Below are positions 18,168 to 28,941 of a DNA stretch of 47,965 nucleotides, piece after piece. The notes beneath the pieces were generated by a model, which was given only the letters and a program-made list of their open reading frames with translations, was not told the DNA's origin and made no database searches. Within the stretch, counting starts at the first letter, position 1. Each line of letters begins with the position of its first letter. Both the position numbers and the translations under genes were made by a program. The stretch comes from Candidatus Nanopelagicales bacterium (GTDB taxonomy: Bacteria; Actinomycetota; Actinomycetes; S36-B12), in the NCBI GenBank assembly GCA_021741645.1, contig JAIOXK010000008.1, positions 1 to 47,965 on the forward strand. The letters are read 5' to 3'.

Positions 18168-18941
18168 GTGCCGAAGTACTCGCTGAACCTCGGGTTCTTC
18201 TATGCCGATGTGCCACTCATCGAGCGGATCGCCCAGGCCCGAAAAGACGGTTTTACCGCCGTCGAGTTCTGGTGGCCGGCCGGGGTCGATCACCAGCAGA
18301 TCGTGGCTGCGGTGCGTGAGGCAGGTGTATCCGTCGAACTGTTCAACATGGACGAGGGCGACTACGCAAGAGGTGAGCGGGGCTACGCCGGTGATCCGAG
18401 CCGACGCGAGGAATGGCGAGCGAGCCTACAAGAGGCCTTGGCTCTCGCCGAGGCCCTGCGATGCCCGCGCATCAATGCCCTGACCGGTGACGCCCGCGAG
18501 GACCTTTCGCGTGAGGAGCAGCTTGAGTCCGTCGTGGAGAACCTGTCGTGGGCCGCTCCGATCGCCGCCGGGCAGGGTGTCTCTTTGCTACTCGAACCGC
18601 TGAATGCCGCGACACACCCGACATACCTGTGTCGCACGACGCGCGAGGCCCAAGATCTCATGGACCGCATCGACGCCCCGAACATCCAGTTGCAGTACGA
18701 CGTCTACCAAGCCCAGCGAGGAGAAGGGGACATTGTCGAGACACTGCGTAGCCACCTCGATCGAATCGGCCACATCCAGATCGCTGACTCCCCGAGTCGG
18801 GCGGCTCCCGGCACCGGTGAGCTCAACTTCGCGTTCATTCTCAAAGCCATCGACGACATGGGCTACACCGGCTACATCGGCTTGGAATACAAGCCCGAGG
18901 GAGATGCGCTTGGGTGGCTTCCGTTTGACGAGCGAGGCTAG
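18168..18941 (+). CDS. xylose-isomerase/hydroxypyruvate-isomerase-like TIM barrel, EryC-like (tetrulose-4-phosphate racemase candidate)
   Basis: KYSLNLGFFYADVPLIERIAQARKDGFTAVEFWWPA; LLEPLNAATHPTYL; IQLQYDVYQAQRGEGDI; HIQIADSPSRAAPGTGELNF. GTG start with an AAGGGAAG SD. Confidence 0.85.
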   Translation: MPKYSLNLGFFYADVPLIERIAQARKDGFTAVEFWWPAGVDHQQIVAAVREAGVSVELFNMDEGDYARGERGYAGDPSRREEWRASLQEALALAEALRCPRINALTGDAREDLSREEQLESVVENLSWAAPIAAGQGVSLLLEPLNAATHPTYLCRTTREAQDLMDRIDAPNIQLQYDVYQAQRGEGDIVETLRSHLDRIGHIQIADSPSRAAPGTGELNFAFILKAIDDMGYTGYIGLEYKPEGDALGWLPFDERG

Positions 18942-18947
18942 CGTCGC

Positions 18948-19442
18948 TCAGTCGCGCGTCAGGTTCGCGTTCTTCGCCTTCGCCTCGACGTTGAGGTTCT
19001 CCTGGTAGGTCGTCATCGCCGTGACGAGATCCGCGTCCCCCGTGCCCAGAATTCGCACGGCGAGCAGGGCCGCATTGCGCGCATTTCCGATCGCGACCGT
19101 CGCAACCGGGATGCCCGCAGGCATCTGCACGATGGACAGCAGCGAGTCCATGCCATCGAGAGTCGACAGAGGAACTGGAACGCCGATGACGGGCAGCGGC
19201 GTCAGGGACGCGAGCATGCCGGGCAGGTGCGCGGCTCCCCCAGCTCCCGCGATGATCACCTTGAAGCCACGGTCAACGGCCGACGAGCCGAAGTCGACCA
19301 TCTCAAGTGGCATGCGGTGGGCCGACAGCACCATGGCCTCGAAGGGCACGCCGAAGTCCTCGAGGATGCCGGCAGCCGCCTGCATGACGGGCCAGTCGGA
19401 GTCACTTCCCATGCAGATTGCCACAGCCGGACGCTCACTCAT
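18948..19442 (-). CDS. purE: 5-(carboxyamino)imidazole ribonucleotide mutase
   Basis: [64 protein letters not shown]. Confidence 0.97.
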   Translation of the reverse strand: MSERPAVAICMGSDSDWPVMQAAAGILEDFGVPFEAMVLSAHRMPLEMVDFGSSAVDRGFKVIIAGAGGAAHLPGMLASLTPLPVIGVPVPLSTLDGMDSLLSIVQMPAGIPVATVAIGNARNAALLAVRILGTGDADLVTAMTTYQENLNVEAKAKNANLTRD

Positions 19443-20589
19443 CGATCACTCCCATGAAGTAGTCGGCGGCGTGATGGCCACGCGCCAGCAGATCGTCCAG
19501 GTCGTTCCCGACGACGGTCACATGCCCGACCTTGCGCCCCGGGCGCACCTGCTTGCCGTACAGGTGGACCTTGATCCCCGGATCGCGCGCCATGACATGA
19601 CGGTACGCCGAGTACAGATCGGGCACGTCCCCTCCGAGGATGTTGACCATGACGGCATGCGGGGCGACCGCCGCAGGAGAGCCCAAGGGCAGGTCGAGCA
19701 CAGCCCGGAGGTGGTTCTCGAACTGGCTGGTTCGCGCACCCTCGATGGTCCAGTGACCTGAGTTGTGCGGTCGCATCGCAAGCTCGTTGACGTAGAGGTG
19801 CGCGCCATCATCGAAGAGCTCCACAGCGAGCATGCCGGTGACGTTGAGATCACGGGCGATACGCAGCGCGAGTTCCTGGGCAGCGACAGCTCGCTCGGCT
19901 GCCAGCCCGGGAGCCGGCGCGACGACCTCAGAGCAGATGCCATTCGCCTGCACGGTTCGCACGACCGGGTAGGCGACCGCCTGGCCATGCGGCGAACGCG
20001 CCACCTGCGCCGACAGCTCCTGGACGAAATCGATGCGCTCCTCGACCAGCCATTGCGCCCCAGCAGCCAGGGGGACGTCCAGCACCTCGGCGGCCTGCGC
20101 AGGGTCGTCCACCACCCACACTCCACGGCCGTCGTATCCCCCGCGAGACGTCTTCATCACGACGGGCCATCCCACCTCTTCGGCGAAGGACTCGACATGA
20201 TCGCGGGCGTCGACGACCCGCCATCGCGGACACGGAATCCCGATGTCGGTCAGCGCCTGGCGCATGTGCACCTTGTCCTGCGCATGGAAGAGAGCTGACG
20301 GGCCCGGGCGAACGGCCACACCCATGGCCTCCAACTGCTCCAAGTGCGCCGGCGGCACATGCTCGTGGTCAAACGTGACCACAGCACAGCCTTCGGCGAG
20401 GCGCTTCAAGGACTCCAGATCGTCGTGTGCGCCCAGAACGACGTCATGGACGACCTGCGCAGCCGACTCACGCAGGTCGGACGCGAGAACCCGGAAGTCG
20501 ATACCCAGTGCCGCGGCCGGGGCTGCGCTCATCCGGGCAAGCTGCCCTCCGCCGACCATGCCCACGCGAGGCGCCCCGTCTGGATGCAC
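19435..20589 (-). CDS. purK: 5-(carboxyamino)imidazole ribonucleotide synthase
   Basis: [76 protein letters not shown]. Confidence 0.97.
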   Translation of the reverse strand: MHPDGAPRVGMVGGGQLARMSAAPAAALGIDFRVLASDLRESAAQVVHDVVLGAHDDLESLKRLAEGCAVVTFDHEHVPPAHLEQLEAMGVAVRPGPSALFHAQDKVHMRQALTDIGIPCPRWRVVDARDHVESFAEEVGWPVVMKTSRGGYDGRGVWVVDDPAQAAEVLDVPLAAGAQWLVEERIDFVQELSAQVARSPHGQAVAYPVVRTVQANGICSEVVAPAPGLAAERAVAAQELALRIARDLNVTGMLAVELFDDGAHLYVNELAMRPHNSGHWTIEGARTSQFENHLRAVLDLPLGSPAAVAPHAVMVNILGGDVPDLYSAYRHVMARDPGIKVHLYGKQVRPGRKVGHVTVVGNDLDDLLARGHHAADYFMGVIDE

Positions 20590-20595
20590 AGGGGA

Positions 20596-20601
20596 AACCT
20601 A
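20596..20601 (-). promoter_or_regulatory. leaderless-type -10 box upstream of purK
   Basis: TAGGTT-N6-GTG(20589). Confidence 0.6.
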
Positions 20602-20614
20602 CTCGGTGACCATC

Positions 20615-20620
20615 TAGACT
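20615..20620 (+). promoter_or_regulatory. leaderless-type -10 box upstream of the gtrA-like gene
   Basis: TAGACT-N7-ATG(20628). Confidence 0.6.
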
Positions 20621-20627
20621 CCCCGCC

Positions 20628-21188
20628 ATGCCCGAGGCCGCCGCGGAAGACTCGCAGGTGCCTGTCTCCCTTCGCGAGCGCTTCTACGCGCCGATACGCG
20701 CTCTGGTCCATGAGATCGCCAAGTTCGGCATCGTCGGTGGACTCGCGTTCATCATCGACGTCGGGCTGTTCAATGTGCTGCTCTACGGCGGCATCCTCCC
20801 CGACCGGCCCATCACCTCGAAGATCGTCAGCGTCGCCGTCGCGACGACCTTTGCCTACTTCGCCAACCGCTATTGGACGTTCCGGCATCGTGCGCGCACG
20901 AATATGGGACGTGAGTACCTGCTGTTCTTCCTGCTGAACGGCGCCGCGATGGTCATCTCCGTTGCCTGCCTGTGGATCAGTCACTACCTGTTGGGCTTCG
21001 ACTCGGCCCTCGCCGACAACATCAGCGCGAATGTGATCGGCGTCGGGCTCGGCACGCTCTTCCGATTCTGGTCCTACCGACGTTGGGTCTTCCCCGCCAT
21101 CGGCGACCCATCCGGAGAATTCGCCACTGACCCGGCCGACAGCGCCGAGGCCGAGCTCGCCGAACGAGACGCCTCCACCCCTATCTAG
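20628..21188 (+). CDS. GtrA family membrane protein
   Basis: KFGIVGGLAFIIDVGLFNVLLYG; VATTFAYFANRYWTFRHR; GLGTLFRFWSYRRWVF. Confidence 0.9.
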   Translation: MPEAAAEDSQVPVSLRERFYAPIRALVHEIAKFGIVGGLAFIIDVGLFNVLLYGGILPDRPITSKIVSVAVATTFAYFANRYWTFRHRARTNMGREYLLFFLLNGAAMVISVACLWISHYLLGFDSALADNISANVIGVGLGTLFRFWSYRRWVFPAIGDPSGEFATDPADSAEAELAERDASTPI

Positions 21189-21233
21189 TCGCGTCCTCTC
21201 CCACTGTGGACGAGACTCCAACGCGGCACACGG

Positions 21234-21773
21234 CTACTCAGGGAGCGGCGGTTCGACAGCAGGCGAGCCACCGCGACGACGAGCGTCGTCGGCCTCAATC
21301 AACTCGTAGACCGTCCGCTGGATCTGCTCGACATCAGGCACATCGGCGATGGACAGGCCGTCGTTTTCCCCTGCTGACTGGATGTCGAGCTCCCCATAGT
21401 TCAGGATTCGCCCCATCACCGGCACCTTGAACGACACGTCGTTGACCTTGGCCAATGGCATGTCTCGACCCTGCCTGGTGATGATGCCCGACCGGACGAT
21501 GATCCGACGATCGGTGAAGACGTATTCCGTGGTGACCCAGCGCAGGAACGGAAGCGCCGCCCAGAGCACCAGGATGAGCAGCCCCGCCCCCAGCACGATC
21601 CACCGCATCACCGTTCCGCCGAACTGGGTGGTGTCGATCCAGAAGTACAGCCAGGTCACGGCGAAGACCGTCGCGAGAAGCACGATTGCCGGCACGAACA
21701 ATGCGCGCCAGTGGGGGCGCATCTGGAAGGAGATGGTCTCGCCCTGGGCCAGAAGCTTCTGCGGGTAGCTCAT
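21234..21773 (-). CDS. bacterial PH domain membrane protein
   Basis: Two TM segments, then TTEYVFTDRRIIVRSGIITRQGRDMPLAKVNDVSFKVPVMGRILNYGELDIQSAGE. Confidence 0.88.
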   Translation of the reverse strand: MSYPQKLLAQGETISFQMRPHWRALFVPAIVLLATVFAVTWLYFWIDTTQFGGTVMRWIVLGAGLLILVLWAALPFLRWVTTEYVFTDRRIIVRSGIITRQGRDMPLAKVNDVSFKVPVMGRILNYGELDIQSAGENDGLSIADVPDVEQIQRTVYELIEADDARRRGGSPAVEPPLPE

Positions 21774-21776
21774 GAG

Positions 21777-22634
21777 TCAGATAGTGGCATGGATCACGTC
21801 GCCTGCGGTGATCGTCGTGGTGGATTCCCCGTCCGACACCAGCAGGTGGCCGCCATCGTCGATCCCCGTGACGATCCCCGTGAGGACAGCCGAACCGGGA
21901 AGCTCTACGTCGACGTGCCTGCCGATGGTGGTGCACCGGGTCCGGTAGTCCGTCACCAGCACCGGGTCACCCTGCCGCCATTGCTCCACCCGCGCCGCCA
22001 AAGCCTGCAGGAGTGCGGCGAGCAGCTCCCCGCGATCGACTCGGCCGCCTTCAAGAAGAACCGACGTGGCCCGAGGTGACGGCAGGTCTGCACTGCCCAT
22101 GTTCACGTTGACTCCGATGCCGAGGATCACCCCCATGCCCTCATCGCCTGGCACCACGATGCTCAGTACGCCCCCCAGTTTCCGTGGTCCCTCAGAACCA
22201 CCGCATGCCGCCGCAATAGCCACGATGTCGTTCGGCCATTTCAGCTCCGCCCGAACCGAGCATGCGTCGAGAAGTGCGTCCGTCACCGCGAGCCCGGCGG
22301 CCAGGGGCAGCCATGGAAGTCGATCCGCGGGCACGTCCCCAGGTCGCAGAAGCACCGACACCCACAGGCCGCCGCCCCGGGGGCTCTCCCAGGTGCGATC
22401 GAGTCGACCGCGACCCGCGGTCTGCTGGTCGGCCACCACGCTCGTTCCCTCGGATGCCCCCGCTCGGGCCAACGCCTCGACATCCGCATTGGTGGAACCG
22501 GTCACGTCGACGACGACAGGCAGTGGCCAGATGAGGCCACGAGCGCGCAGCAACTCCTCCACTCGGTCCGCGCTGAGATCCGCCATGGGACGCTCGTCAC
22601 TTCCCTGTGCCTTCGACACTCCGATGAAGTTCAC
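21777..22634 (-). CDS. birA: biotin--[acetyl-CoA-carboxylase] ligase
   Basis: [71 protein letters not shown]. Confidence 0.93.
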   Translation of the reverse strand: MNFIGVSKAQGSDERPMADLSADRVEELLRARGLIWPLPVVVDVTGSTNADVEALARAGASEGTSVVADQQTAGRGRLDRTWESPRGGGLWVSVLLRPGDVPADRLPWLPLAAGLAVTDALLDACSVRAELKWPNDIVAIAAACGGSEGPRKLGGVLSIVVPGDEGMGVILGIGVNVNMGSADLPSPRATSVLLEGGRVDRGELLAALLQALAARVEQWRQGDPVLVTDYRTRCTTIGRHVDVELPGSAVLTGIVTGIDDGGHLLVSDGESTTTITAGDVIHATI

Positions 22635-22640
22635 CCCACT

Positions 22641-22646
22641 AAGGTA
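22641..22646 (-). promoter_or_regulatory. leaderless-type -10 box upstream of birA
   Basis: TACCTT-N6-GTG(22634). Confidence 0.55.
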
Positions 22647-22670
22647 CGCAATCGAGGCCTAGGAGGAGCA

Positions 22671-24263
22671 ATGAGCGCGGCGACCGTCGACGAGAACGCA
22701 CCCGATCCGCACACCACGGCGGGCAAGGCGGCTGAGCTGTCGCGTCGTCGAGCCGAGGCTCAGGGCGGTCGCGACAAGGCCATCGAGAAGCAGCATGCGC
22801 GCGGCAAGAGGACCGCCATGGAGCGTGTGCTCGAACTCCTGGATGAGGACACCTTCCAGCAGATCGACGGCCTGGCGCGCCATCGCTCGCACAACTTCGG
22901 CCAGCAGAAGCACCGCCCCTACGGTGACGGCGTCGTCACGGGCTACGGCACGATCGACGGCCGTCCGGTCTGCGTGTTCGCGCAGGACTTCACCGTGTTC
23001 GGCGGCTCCCTCGGTGAGGTGTTCGGCGAGAAGATCGTCAAGGTCATGGATCTGGCCATGAAGATCGGCTGCCCCGTCATCGGAATCAACGACTCCGGCG
23101 GCGCGCGCATTCAGGAGGGCGTTGTCTCGCTGGCGATGTACGGTGAGATCTTCCGTCGCAACGTGGCCGCTTCAGGTGTGGTTCCCCAGATCTCACTGAT
23201 CATGGGCCCATGTGCCGGTGGTGCCGTCTACTCGCCCGCCATCACGGACTTCACGGTCATGGTCGACGGCACCTCGCACATGTTCATCACGGGGCCGGAC
23301 GTCATCAAGACGGTCACCGGCGAGGACGTTGCGTTCGAGGACCTCGGAGGGGCGCGCACGCACAACACCAAGTCGGGCGTCGCGCACTACATGGCCTCTG
23401 ACGAGGACGACGCGCTCGAGTACGTCAAGGCTCTGCTCTCCTACCTGCCCAGCAACAACCTCGAGGACGCCCCGACCTACGGGGAGGAGTCGGACCTCGC
23501 ATTCTCGGACGAGGACTACGAACTCGACACGCTGATTCCGGACTCCCCCAATCAGCCGTATGACATGCACAAGGTCATCGAGCACATCCTCGATGACGGC
23601 GACTTCCTCGAGACGCAGGCGCTGTTCGCGCCGAACATCCTGTGCGGCTTCGGTCGAGTCGAGGGACACGCCGTCGGGATCGTGGCCAACCAGCCCATGC
23701 AGTTCGCAGGGACCCTCGACATCGAGGCGTCAGAGAAGGCCGCACGTTTCGTGCGCACCTGCGACGCGTTCAACCTCCCCGTGATCACGCTTGTCGACGT
23801 CCCCGGCTTCCTGCCCGGCACCGACCAGGAGTGGAACGGAATCATTCGCCGCGGCGCCAAGCTCATCTACGCCTACGCAGAGGCAACCGTCCCGCTGGTC
23901 ACCTTGATCACACGCAAGGCCTACGGCGGAGCGTATGACGTCATGGGCTCCAAGCATCTGGGCGCCGACCTGAACCTCGCGTGGCCCACCGCGGAGATCG
24001 CCGTCATGGGCGCCCAGGGGGCAGCCAACATCCTCTACCGCAAGGAACTGGCCGAGGCCACGGATCCTGAGGCTGAGCGCAAGCGCCTCATCGAGGAGTA
24101 CCAGGACACCTTGGCCAACCCGTATATCGCGGCCGAGCGCGGTTACATCGATCGAGTGATCTTCCCGCACGAGACCCGCATGATGATCACGCGCGCCCTT
24201 CGCGCACTGCGCAACAAGCGGGCCAGCCGGCCACCGAAGAAGCATGGGAACATCCCGCTGTGA
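22671..24263 (+). CDS. acyl-CoA (propionyl/acetyl-CoA) carboxylase beta subunit
   Basis: Carboxyltransferase motifs [87 protein letters not shown]. Confidence 0.97.
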   Translation: MSAATVDENAPDPHTTAGKAAELSRRRAEAQGGRDKAIEKQHARGKRTAMERVLELLDEDTFQQIDGLARHRSHNFGQQKHRPYGDGVVTGYGTIDGRPVCVFAQDFTVFGGSLGEVFGEKIVKVMDLAMKIGCPVIGINDSGGARIQEGVVSLAMYGEIFRRNVAASGVVPQISLIMGPCAGGAVYSPAITDFTVMVDGTSHMFITGPDVIKTVTGEDVAFEDLGGARTHNTKSGVAHYMASDEDDALEYVKALLSYLPSNNLEDAPTYGEESDLAFSDEDYELDTLIPDSPNQPYDMHKVIEHILDDGDFLETQALFAPNILCGFGRVEGHAVGIVANQPMQFAGTLDIEASEKAARFVRTCDAFNLPVITLVDVPGFLPGTDQEWNGIIRRGAKLIYAYAEATVPLVTLITRKAYGGAYDVMGSKHLGADLNLAWPTAEIAVMGAQGAANILYRKELAEATDPEAERKRLIEEYQDTLANPYIAAERGYIDRVIFPHETRMMITRALRALRNKRASRPPKKHGNIPL

Positions 24264-24475
24264 GCGACGAGACGCCTCGCACGCCGGCATTCACGGTCGT
24301 CTCCGGCTCCCCCACCCCTGAGGAGCTGGCCGTGGTGGTCACGGTGCTCTCGCGACGTGGCGCACCGGCCGTGGAGGACAGGAAGTTCAGCCTCTGGGCG
24401 CGCAAGAGTCGCATGACCCGGCCGTCCCTGAGCCCGGGCTACGGTGCCTGGCGCGCCTCGGCCATGCCTCGCTGA
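24260..24475 (+). CDS. acyl-CoA carboxylase epsilon subunit
   Basis: Short ORF coupled to the beta subunit: [22 protein letters not shown] ... [26 protein letters not shown]. Confidence 0.88.
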   Translation: MSDETPRTPAFTVVSGSPTPEELAVVVTVLSRRGAPAVEDRKFSLWARKSRMTRPSLSPGYGAWRASAMPR

Positions 24476-24483
24476 CCCTGCTG

Positions 24484-25104
24484 ATGCCACGCCTGATTCT
24501 CGCGTCGCAGTCACCCTCGCGACTGCTCCTCCTGCGCAATGCGGGCATGTCCCCCGACGTCCATGTCAGCTACGTCGACGAGGACGCGATCGAGGCACAG
24601 ATGCCCAATGCCACTCCGGCCGAGCTGTGCCTGGCCTTGGCTCAGGCGAAGGCCGAGGCCGTCGCGTCCGACTACGCAGACGACCCGGATGCACTCGTGG
24701 TGGCCTGCGACTCGGTGTTCGACGTGGACGGTCAGGCCTTCAGCAAGGCTGCCTCCGAGGATCAGGTCCGCGAGCGATGGGCTCAGATGCTGGGCCGATC
24801 CGGAGTCCTGCGCACCGGCCATTGGGTCGTCAGACCCAGTACTGGGGAGGAGACGGGGGCCGTCGCGAACACCGTCGTCCACCTCGGAACTCCTACGCCG
24901 ACGGAGCAGGATGCCTACCTCGCCACGGGAGAGCCGCTTCAGGTCGCAGGTGGCTTCACCATCGACGCGCTCGGCGGTGCCTTCGTCGAGGGCATCGAGG
25001 GAGACCCCTCCAACGTGGTTGGACTGTCGCTGCCCACCGTGCGCCGACTCCTGTCAGAGATCGGGGTCACGTGGACTGATCTGTGGCGCCTTCCACCTCG
25101 ATGA
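24484..25104 (+). CDS. Maf-family nucleoside triphosphate pyrophosphatase
   Basis: PRLILASQSPSRLLLLRNAGM; VACDSVFDVDGQAFSKA; GGFTIDALGGAFVEGIEGDPSNVVGLSLPTVRRLL. Confidence 0.95.
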   Translation: MPRLILASQSPSRLLLLRNAGMSPDVHVSYVDEDAIEAQMPNATPAELCLALAQAKAEAVASDYADDPDALVVACDSVFDVDGQAFSKAASEDQVRERWAQMLGRSGVLRTGHWVVRPSTGEETGAVANTVVHLGTPTPTEQDAYLATGEPLQVAGGFTIDALGGAFVEGIEGDPSNVVGLSLPTVRRLLSEIGVTWTDLWRLPPR

Positions 25105-25585
25105 GGACCTCGTTGCGCCGAGCGAACCACGGCTTCCATGGGGGGTCATATCTCGCCCAGACCGGGGCGCCGAGCGCTCGAAGGCCCTGCGCCGCGATCG
25201 ACTCCCGGAGCACCTGCGTGCGCTTCTCCACGGTCGCATAGGACCATCGGCCGGTCCATCTGCTGGCCATGGCCAGGTGCCGTGGGACCTCGCGCAGGCG
25301 CACCTGGGCGTCATCCGGAACCGGATAATCGGTCAGCGCCCGTCCACCAGGGAGCACGAAACTGACGGTCCACTCATTCTCTGCAGGGGTCTCCGCCTGC
25401 AGCACCGGCGCCGTCATGGCCAGGTTCTTCGCTGAGATGTAGCGCACCAGAGGCCCGAAGGCGCGATTCCCCACCCGTTCGGCAGAACCGGTGAGGGTGA
25501 CGTCCGCCACGGTGCACCGGGGGTAGTCGCGCAGTTCCGCGTCCGGATAGGTCGCCAGGACGGTGTACTCCTGCTGCTCTGTCAT
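25067..25585 (-). CDS. SOUL heme-binding family protein
   Basis: YTVLATYPDAELRDYPRCTVADV; NRAFGPLVRYISAKNLAMTAPVLQ; VSFVLPGGR; ARYDPPWKPWFARRNEVLIEV. Confidence 0.88.
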   Translation of the reverse strand: MTEQQEYTVLATYPDAELRDYPRCTVADVTLTGSAERVGNRAFGPLVRYISAKNLAMTAPVLQAETPAENEWTVSFVLPGGRALTDYPVPDDAQVRLREVPRHLAMASRWTGRWSYATVEKRTQVLRESIAAQGLRALGAPVWARYDPPWKPWFARRNEVLIEVEGATDQST

Positions 25586-25774
25586 GACTCGCCTCCTCAC
25601 CCCGTGATATCGCCGGCATTCCCATCTCGCGGCTGTCGCCGCCATTCCCAGTATGCGTGTCCACCGGTGTGGGACAGGCCATAGTCAGCCCCGCCCCAAC
25701 GACTTATCTATACCGATACGCTGCGCCAGCGGGACCTGTCATCCGTCCCGATCACGAGAGAGGGCCCACCTGAG

Positions 25775-27532
25775 GTGCATACCGTCCTGATCGCCAACCG
25801 AGGCGAGATCGCCATCCGCGTCATCCGCGCCTGCAAGGACGCAGGCCTCACGTCCGTGGCGGTCTATGCCGATCCCGACAGGGACGCCCTCCATGTGCGC
25901 ATGGCCGACGAGGCCTACGCGCTCGGTGGGGCCACCGCCGCGGAGAGCTACCTCGTGATCGACAAGATTCTCGACGCCGCCCGTCAGTCCGGAGCCGATG
26001 CCGTGCACCCCGGATACGGATTCCTCTCCGAGAACGCAGACTTCGCGCAGGCCGTGATCGACGCCGGCCTCACCTGGATCGGACCCTCCCCCGATGCCAT
26101 TCGCTCGTTGGGCGACAAGGTGTCTGCGCGCCACATCGCCCAGCGGGCCGGTGCGCCACAGGTTCCGGGCACCCCCGACCCGGTCAAGGGCGCCGACGAG
26201 GTCGTCGCCTTTGCCAAGGAGCATGGACTGCCGATCGCCATCAAGGCTGCCTTCGGCGGCGGCGGACGTGGCCTCAAGGTTGCTCGGACCCTCGAGGAGA
26301 TCCCGGATCTGTATGACTCTGCGGTCCGTGAGGCCGTCGCAGCCTTCGGCCGAGGCGAGTGCTTCGTCGAGCGATACCTTGACAGTCCGCGCCACGTGGA
26401 GACCCAGTGCCTGGCCGACGCCGAGGGCAATGTCGTGGTCGTCTCCACCCGCGACTGCTCGTTGCAGCGCCGGCACCAGAAGCTGGTCGAGGAGGCGCCC
26501 GCGCCTTTCCTCACCGATGACCAGGTCACCCGCCTCTATGAGTCTTCCAAGGCCATCCTCAAGGAGGCCGGCTACGTCAACGCTGGCACCTGCGAGTTCC
26601 TCGTGGGCACCGACGGAACAATCTCTTTCCTCGAGGTCAACACGCGACTCCAGGTGGAGCACCCGGTGTCCGAGGAGGTGGCCGGCATCGATCTGGTCCG
26701 CGAGCAGTTCCGGATCGCCGACGGCGGCACCATCGACTACCCGGACCCCGCGCTGCGTGGCCACTCCATCGAATTCCGCATCAATGGCGAGGATCCCGGT
26801 CGTGGCTTCCTGCCCGCGCCTGGCTCCCTGCTCACCTGGCGTCCACCGAGTGGCCCCGGTGTTCGCGTGGACTCCGGCTTCCAGGCCGGCGACGTGATCG
26901 GTGGCAACTTCGACTCCCTGCTGGCCAAGTTGATCGTCACCGGCGCCACCCGTGAGGAGGCCCTCGAGCGGTCTCGTCGCGCACTCGCCGAGTTCGAGGT
27001 CGACGGCATCGCGACGGCATTGACGTTCCACCGAGCCGTGGTGGATGATCCTGCCTTCGCCCCCGCGTCCGGATCCCCGTTCACCGTGCACACACGCTGG
27101 ATCGAGACCGAGTTCGACAACCAGATCCCCGCCTACTCCGGCCCCTCGGACGGCATGGCCGAGCCCGACACCCGTGAGACGGTGGTCGTTGAGGTAGGCG
27201 GCAAGCGCGTCGAGGTGACGGTCCCCGCCGGACTCGGCTCATCGGCTCCCGCAGCGGCTGGCGCTGGCCCCAAGCGGCGCAAGGCCGGCGGCTCGAAGGC
27301 CGGCGGAGCAGCATCGGGCAACTCCCTCGTGGCACCCATGCAGGGCACCATCGTCAAGATCGAGGTGGAGGACGGACAGCAGGTCGCCGAGGGCGATCTC
27401 GTCGTCGTTCTCGAGGCGATGAAGATGGAGCAGCCCCTGACGGCACACCGCTCCGGCACGATCGCCAACGTGGTCGCCGAGGTCGGGGCCACCGTGTCGA
27501 CCGGTGCTCCCATCCTCGACATCGTCGACTAG
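25775..27532 (+). CDS. acyl-CoA carboxylase alpha subunit (biotin carboxylase + BCCP)
   Basis: [49 protein letters not shown]; biotinylation site [13 protein letters not shown]. Confidence 0.97.
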   Translation: MHTVLIANRGEIAIRVIRACKDAGLTSVAVYADPDRDALHVRMADEAYALGGATAAESYLVIDKILDAARQSGADAVHPGYGFLSENADFAQAVIDAGLTWIGPSPDAIRSLGDKVSARHIAQRAGAPQVPGTPDPVKGADEVVAFAKEHGLPIAIKAAFGGGGRGLKVARTLEEIPDLYDSAVREAVAAFGRGECFVERYLDSPRHVETQCLADAEGNVVVVSTRDCSLQRRHQKLVEEAPAPFLTDDQVTRLYESSKAILKEAGYVNAGTCEFLVGTDGTISFLEVNTRLQVEHPVSEEVAGIDLVREQFRIADGGTIDYPDPALRGHSIEFRINGEDPGRGFLPAPGSLLTWRPPSGPGVRVDSGFQAGDVIGGNFDSLLAKLIVTGATREEALERSRRALAEFEVDGIATALTFHRAVVDDPAFAPASGSPFTVHTRWIETEFDNQIPAYSGPSDGMAEPDTRETVVVEVGGKRVEVTVPAGLGSSAPAAAGAGPKRRKAGGSKAGGAASGNSLVAPMQGTIVKIEVEDGQQVAEGDLVVVLEAMKMEQPLTAHRSGTIANVVAEVGATVSTGAPILDIVD

Positions 27533-27546
27533 CAGCAACACCCGCA

Positions 27547-27622
27547 CCGCCGAGAGGCAGTGACTGGTCGTGAAATGCCCGAAAATGGGCGAGTCTCACG
27601 ACCAGTCACTGCCTCTCGGCGG
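27547..27622. repeat. 76-bp intergenic palindromic element, copy 2
   Basis: CCGCCGAGAGGCAGTGACTGGTCGTGA ... TCACGACCAGTCACTGCCTCTCGGCGG, 27-bp perfect arms; matches copy 1 best in reverse complement. Confidence 0.95.
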
Positions 27623-27639
27623 AGTTGGCGGGAGTGACG

Positions 27640-27645
27640 TACGGT
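27640..27645 (+). promoter_or_regulatory. leaderless-type -10 box upstream of the TPM-like gene
   Basis: TACGGT-N6-ATG(27652). GGAGG lies in the spacer but too close to ATG for ideal SD spacing. Confidence 0.5.
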
Positions 27646-27651
27646 GGAGGC

Positions 27652-28941
27652 ATGCGTCGTGCCACGGTTTCCTCGCTGTCTGCTCTGCTCGCCCTGCTGA
27701 TCGGGATCGTCGGTCTGGCACCTTCAGCCCACGCGGCCCCCGACGTCGCCGATGCGGCGGCCGCCCTCCGCGGCGGCGAGACGGTGTACTCCGATCCCGC
27801 TGCTGAGAATGCGCTGTCCTCGGCCGAGATATCGTCGCTCACAGCCGAGGCGAATGCCGCGGGCATCCCCTTGTTCATCGCCGTGCTGCCTGAGAGCGCT
27901 GCCGGCGGTGGCACCGCCGACGACGTCCTCGTGGCACTGAACTCCGAGGTCGGCATGGCCGGCGTCTACGCGGTGGTCGTGGGCAGCCAGTTCCGGGCCG
28001 GCTCCACCTCGGGAACAGCGTCCGACCTCGCCACGCAGGCCTTCCGGTCCCAGCGCGACAACGGAGTGGCCGCCGTGCTGTCGGAGTTCATCGCCCTGGC
28101 GGCCGATCGCGCCGGAAGCGGCGCAGCCAGCACGTCGACCTCTGCCGACGGAGGTGGCGGCGCTCTCGTGTTTCTCCTCGTCCTCATCGTCGGGGGCGGT
28201 GTCGTCGTCATCGTTCTGGTGCGACGGCAGCGACGAATCGCCGCCAAGCAGCTCGTCACGGTCAAGGCCGCTGTCGACAGTGACATCACCGAGTACGGCG
28301 AGCGTTTGGCCTCAGTCGATCTCGACGACCCCGACATGGATGACGCTGCACGAGCCGACCTCCAGCGAGCGCTTGACGACTACGACCGCGCGCGCAGTGC
28401 CGTGACATCCATGCGGCGCGCTCAGGACGCCGAGCAGGTGACCGCAGCGCTGGAGGACGGACGCTACTCACTGGCCTGCGCCCAGGCTCGCCTCGATCAG
28501 CAGCCGGTTCCCGATCGACGTGCACCATGCTTCATCGATCCACGCCACGGGCCGAGCTCCGGTGATGTCCTGTGGGCCCCGCCGGGCCTCGGCGAGCGTG
28601 ACGTTCCGATGTGCGCAGCGTGCGCCACGACGGTGCAGGACGGCGGCACCCCAGCCGGCCTGAACGTGGAGACCTCCGACGGTCAGCGGCGGCCGTACTA
28701 CCAGGCCGGGCCGGAATTCCAGTCCTATGCCCACGGGTACTACTCCCCCTTCGCCGGCGTGATGGGCGCAGTGCTGATGGGCACGATGCTCAGCAGCATG
28801 TGGCATGCGCCCGGGGTCACGTCATCCAGCGGCATGGACACCGCCGGGTTCGGCGGGTTCGGCGACTCGTCGTTCGGTGGGGGCGGGTTCAGCGGTGGAG
28901 GGGACTTCGGCGGGGGCGGGTTCGGCGGCGGGGACTTCTAG
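27652..28941 (+). CDS. secreted/membrane TPM-like domain protein with Gly-rich C-terminus
   Basis: Signal peptide MRRATVSSLSALLALLIGIVGLAPSAHAA; central TM (GALVFLLVLIVGGGVVVIVLVRR); C-terminal FGGGGFSGGGDFGGGGFGGGDF. Confidence 0.8.
   Translation: MRRATVSSLSALLALLIGIVGLAPSAHAAPDVADAAAALRGGETVYSDPAAENALSSAEISSLTAEANAAGIPLFIAVLPESAAGGGTADDVLVALNSEVGMAGVYAVVVGSQFRAGSTSGTASDLATQAFRSQRDNGVAAVLSEFIALAADRAGSGAASTSTSADGGGGALVFLLVLIVGGGVVVIVLVRRQRRIAAKQLVTVKAAVDSDITEYGERLASVDLDDPDMDDAARADLQRALDDYDRARSAVTSMRRAQDAEQVTAALEDGRYSLACAQARLDQQPVPDRRAPCFIDPRHGPSSGDVLWAPPGLGERDVPMCAACATTVQDGGTPAGLNVETSDGQRRPYYQAGPEFQSYAHGYYSPFAGVMGAVLMGTMLSSMWHAPGVTSSSGMDTAGFGGFGDSSFGGGGFSGGGDFGGGGFGGGDF

Noticed and set aside
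3036-18941. Recent mobile-element insertion of the ery locus
   Set aside because: No integrase, transposase, tRNA or att-like direct repeats seen at the borders; horizontal transfer remains possible but is not shown by the sequence.
25739-27091. 450-aa minus-strand ORF opposite the acyl-CoA carboxylase alpha gene
   Set aside because: Shadow of a highly conserved biotin carboxylase; low-complexity composition.
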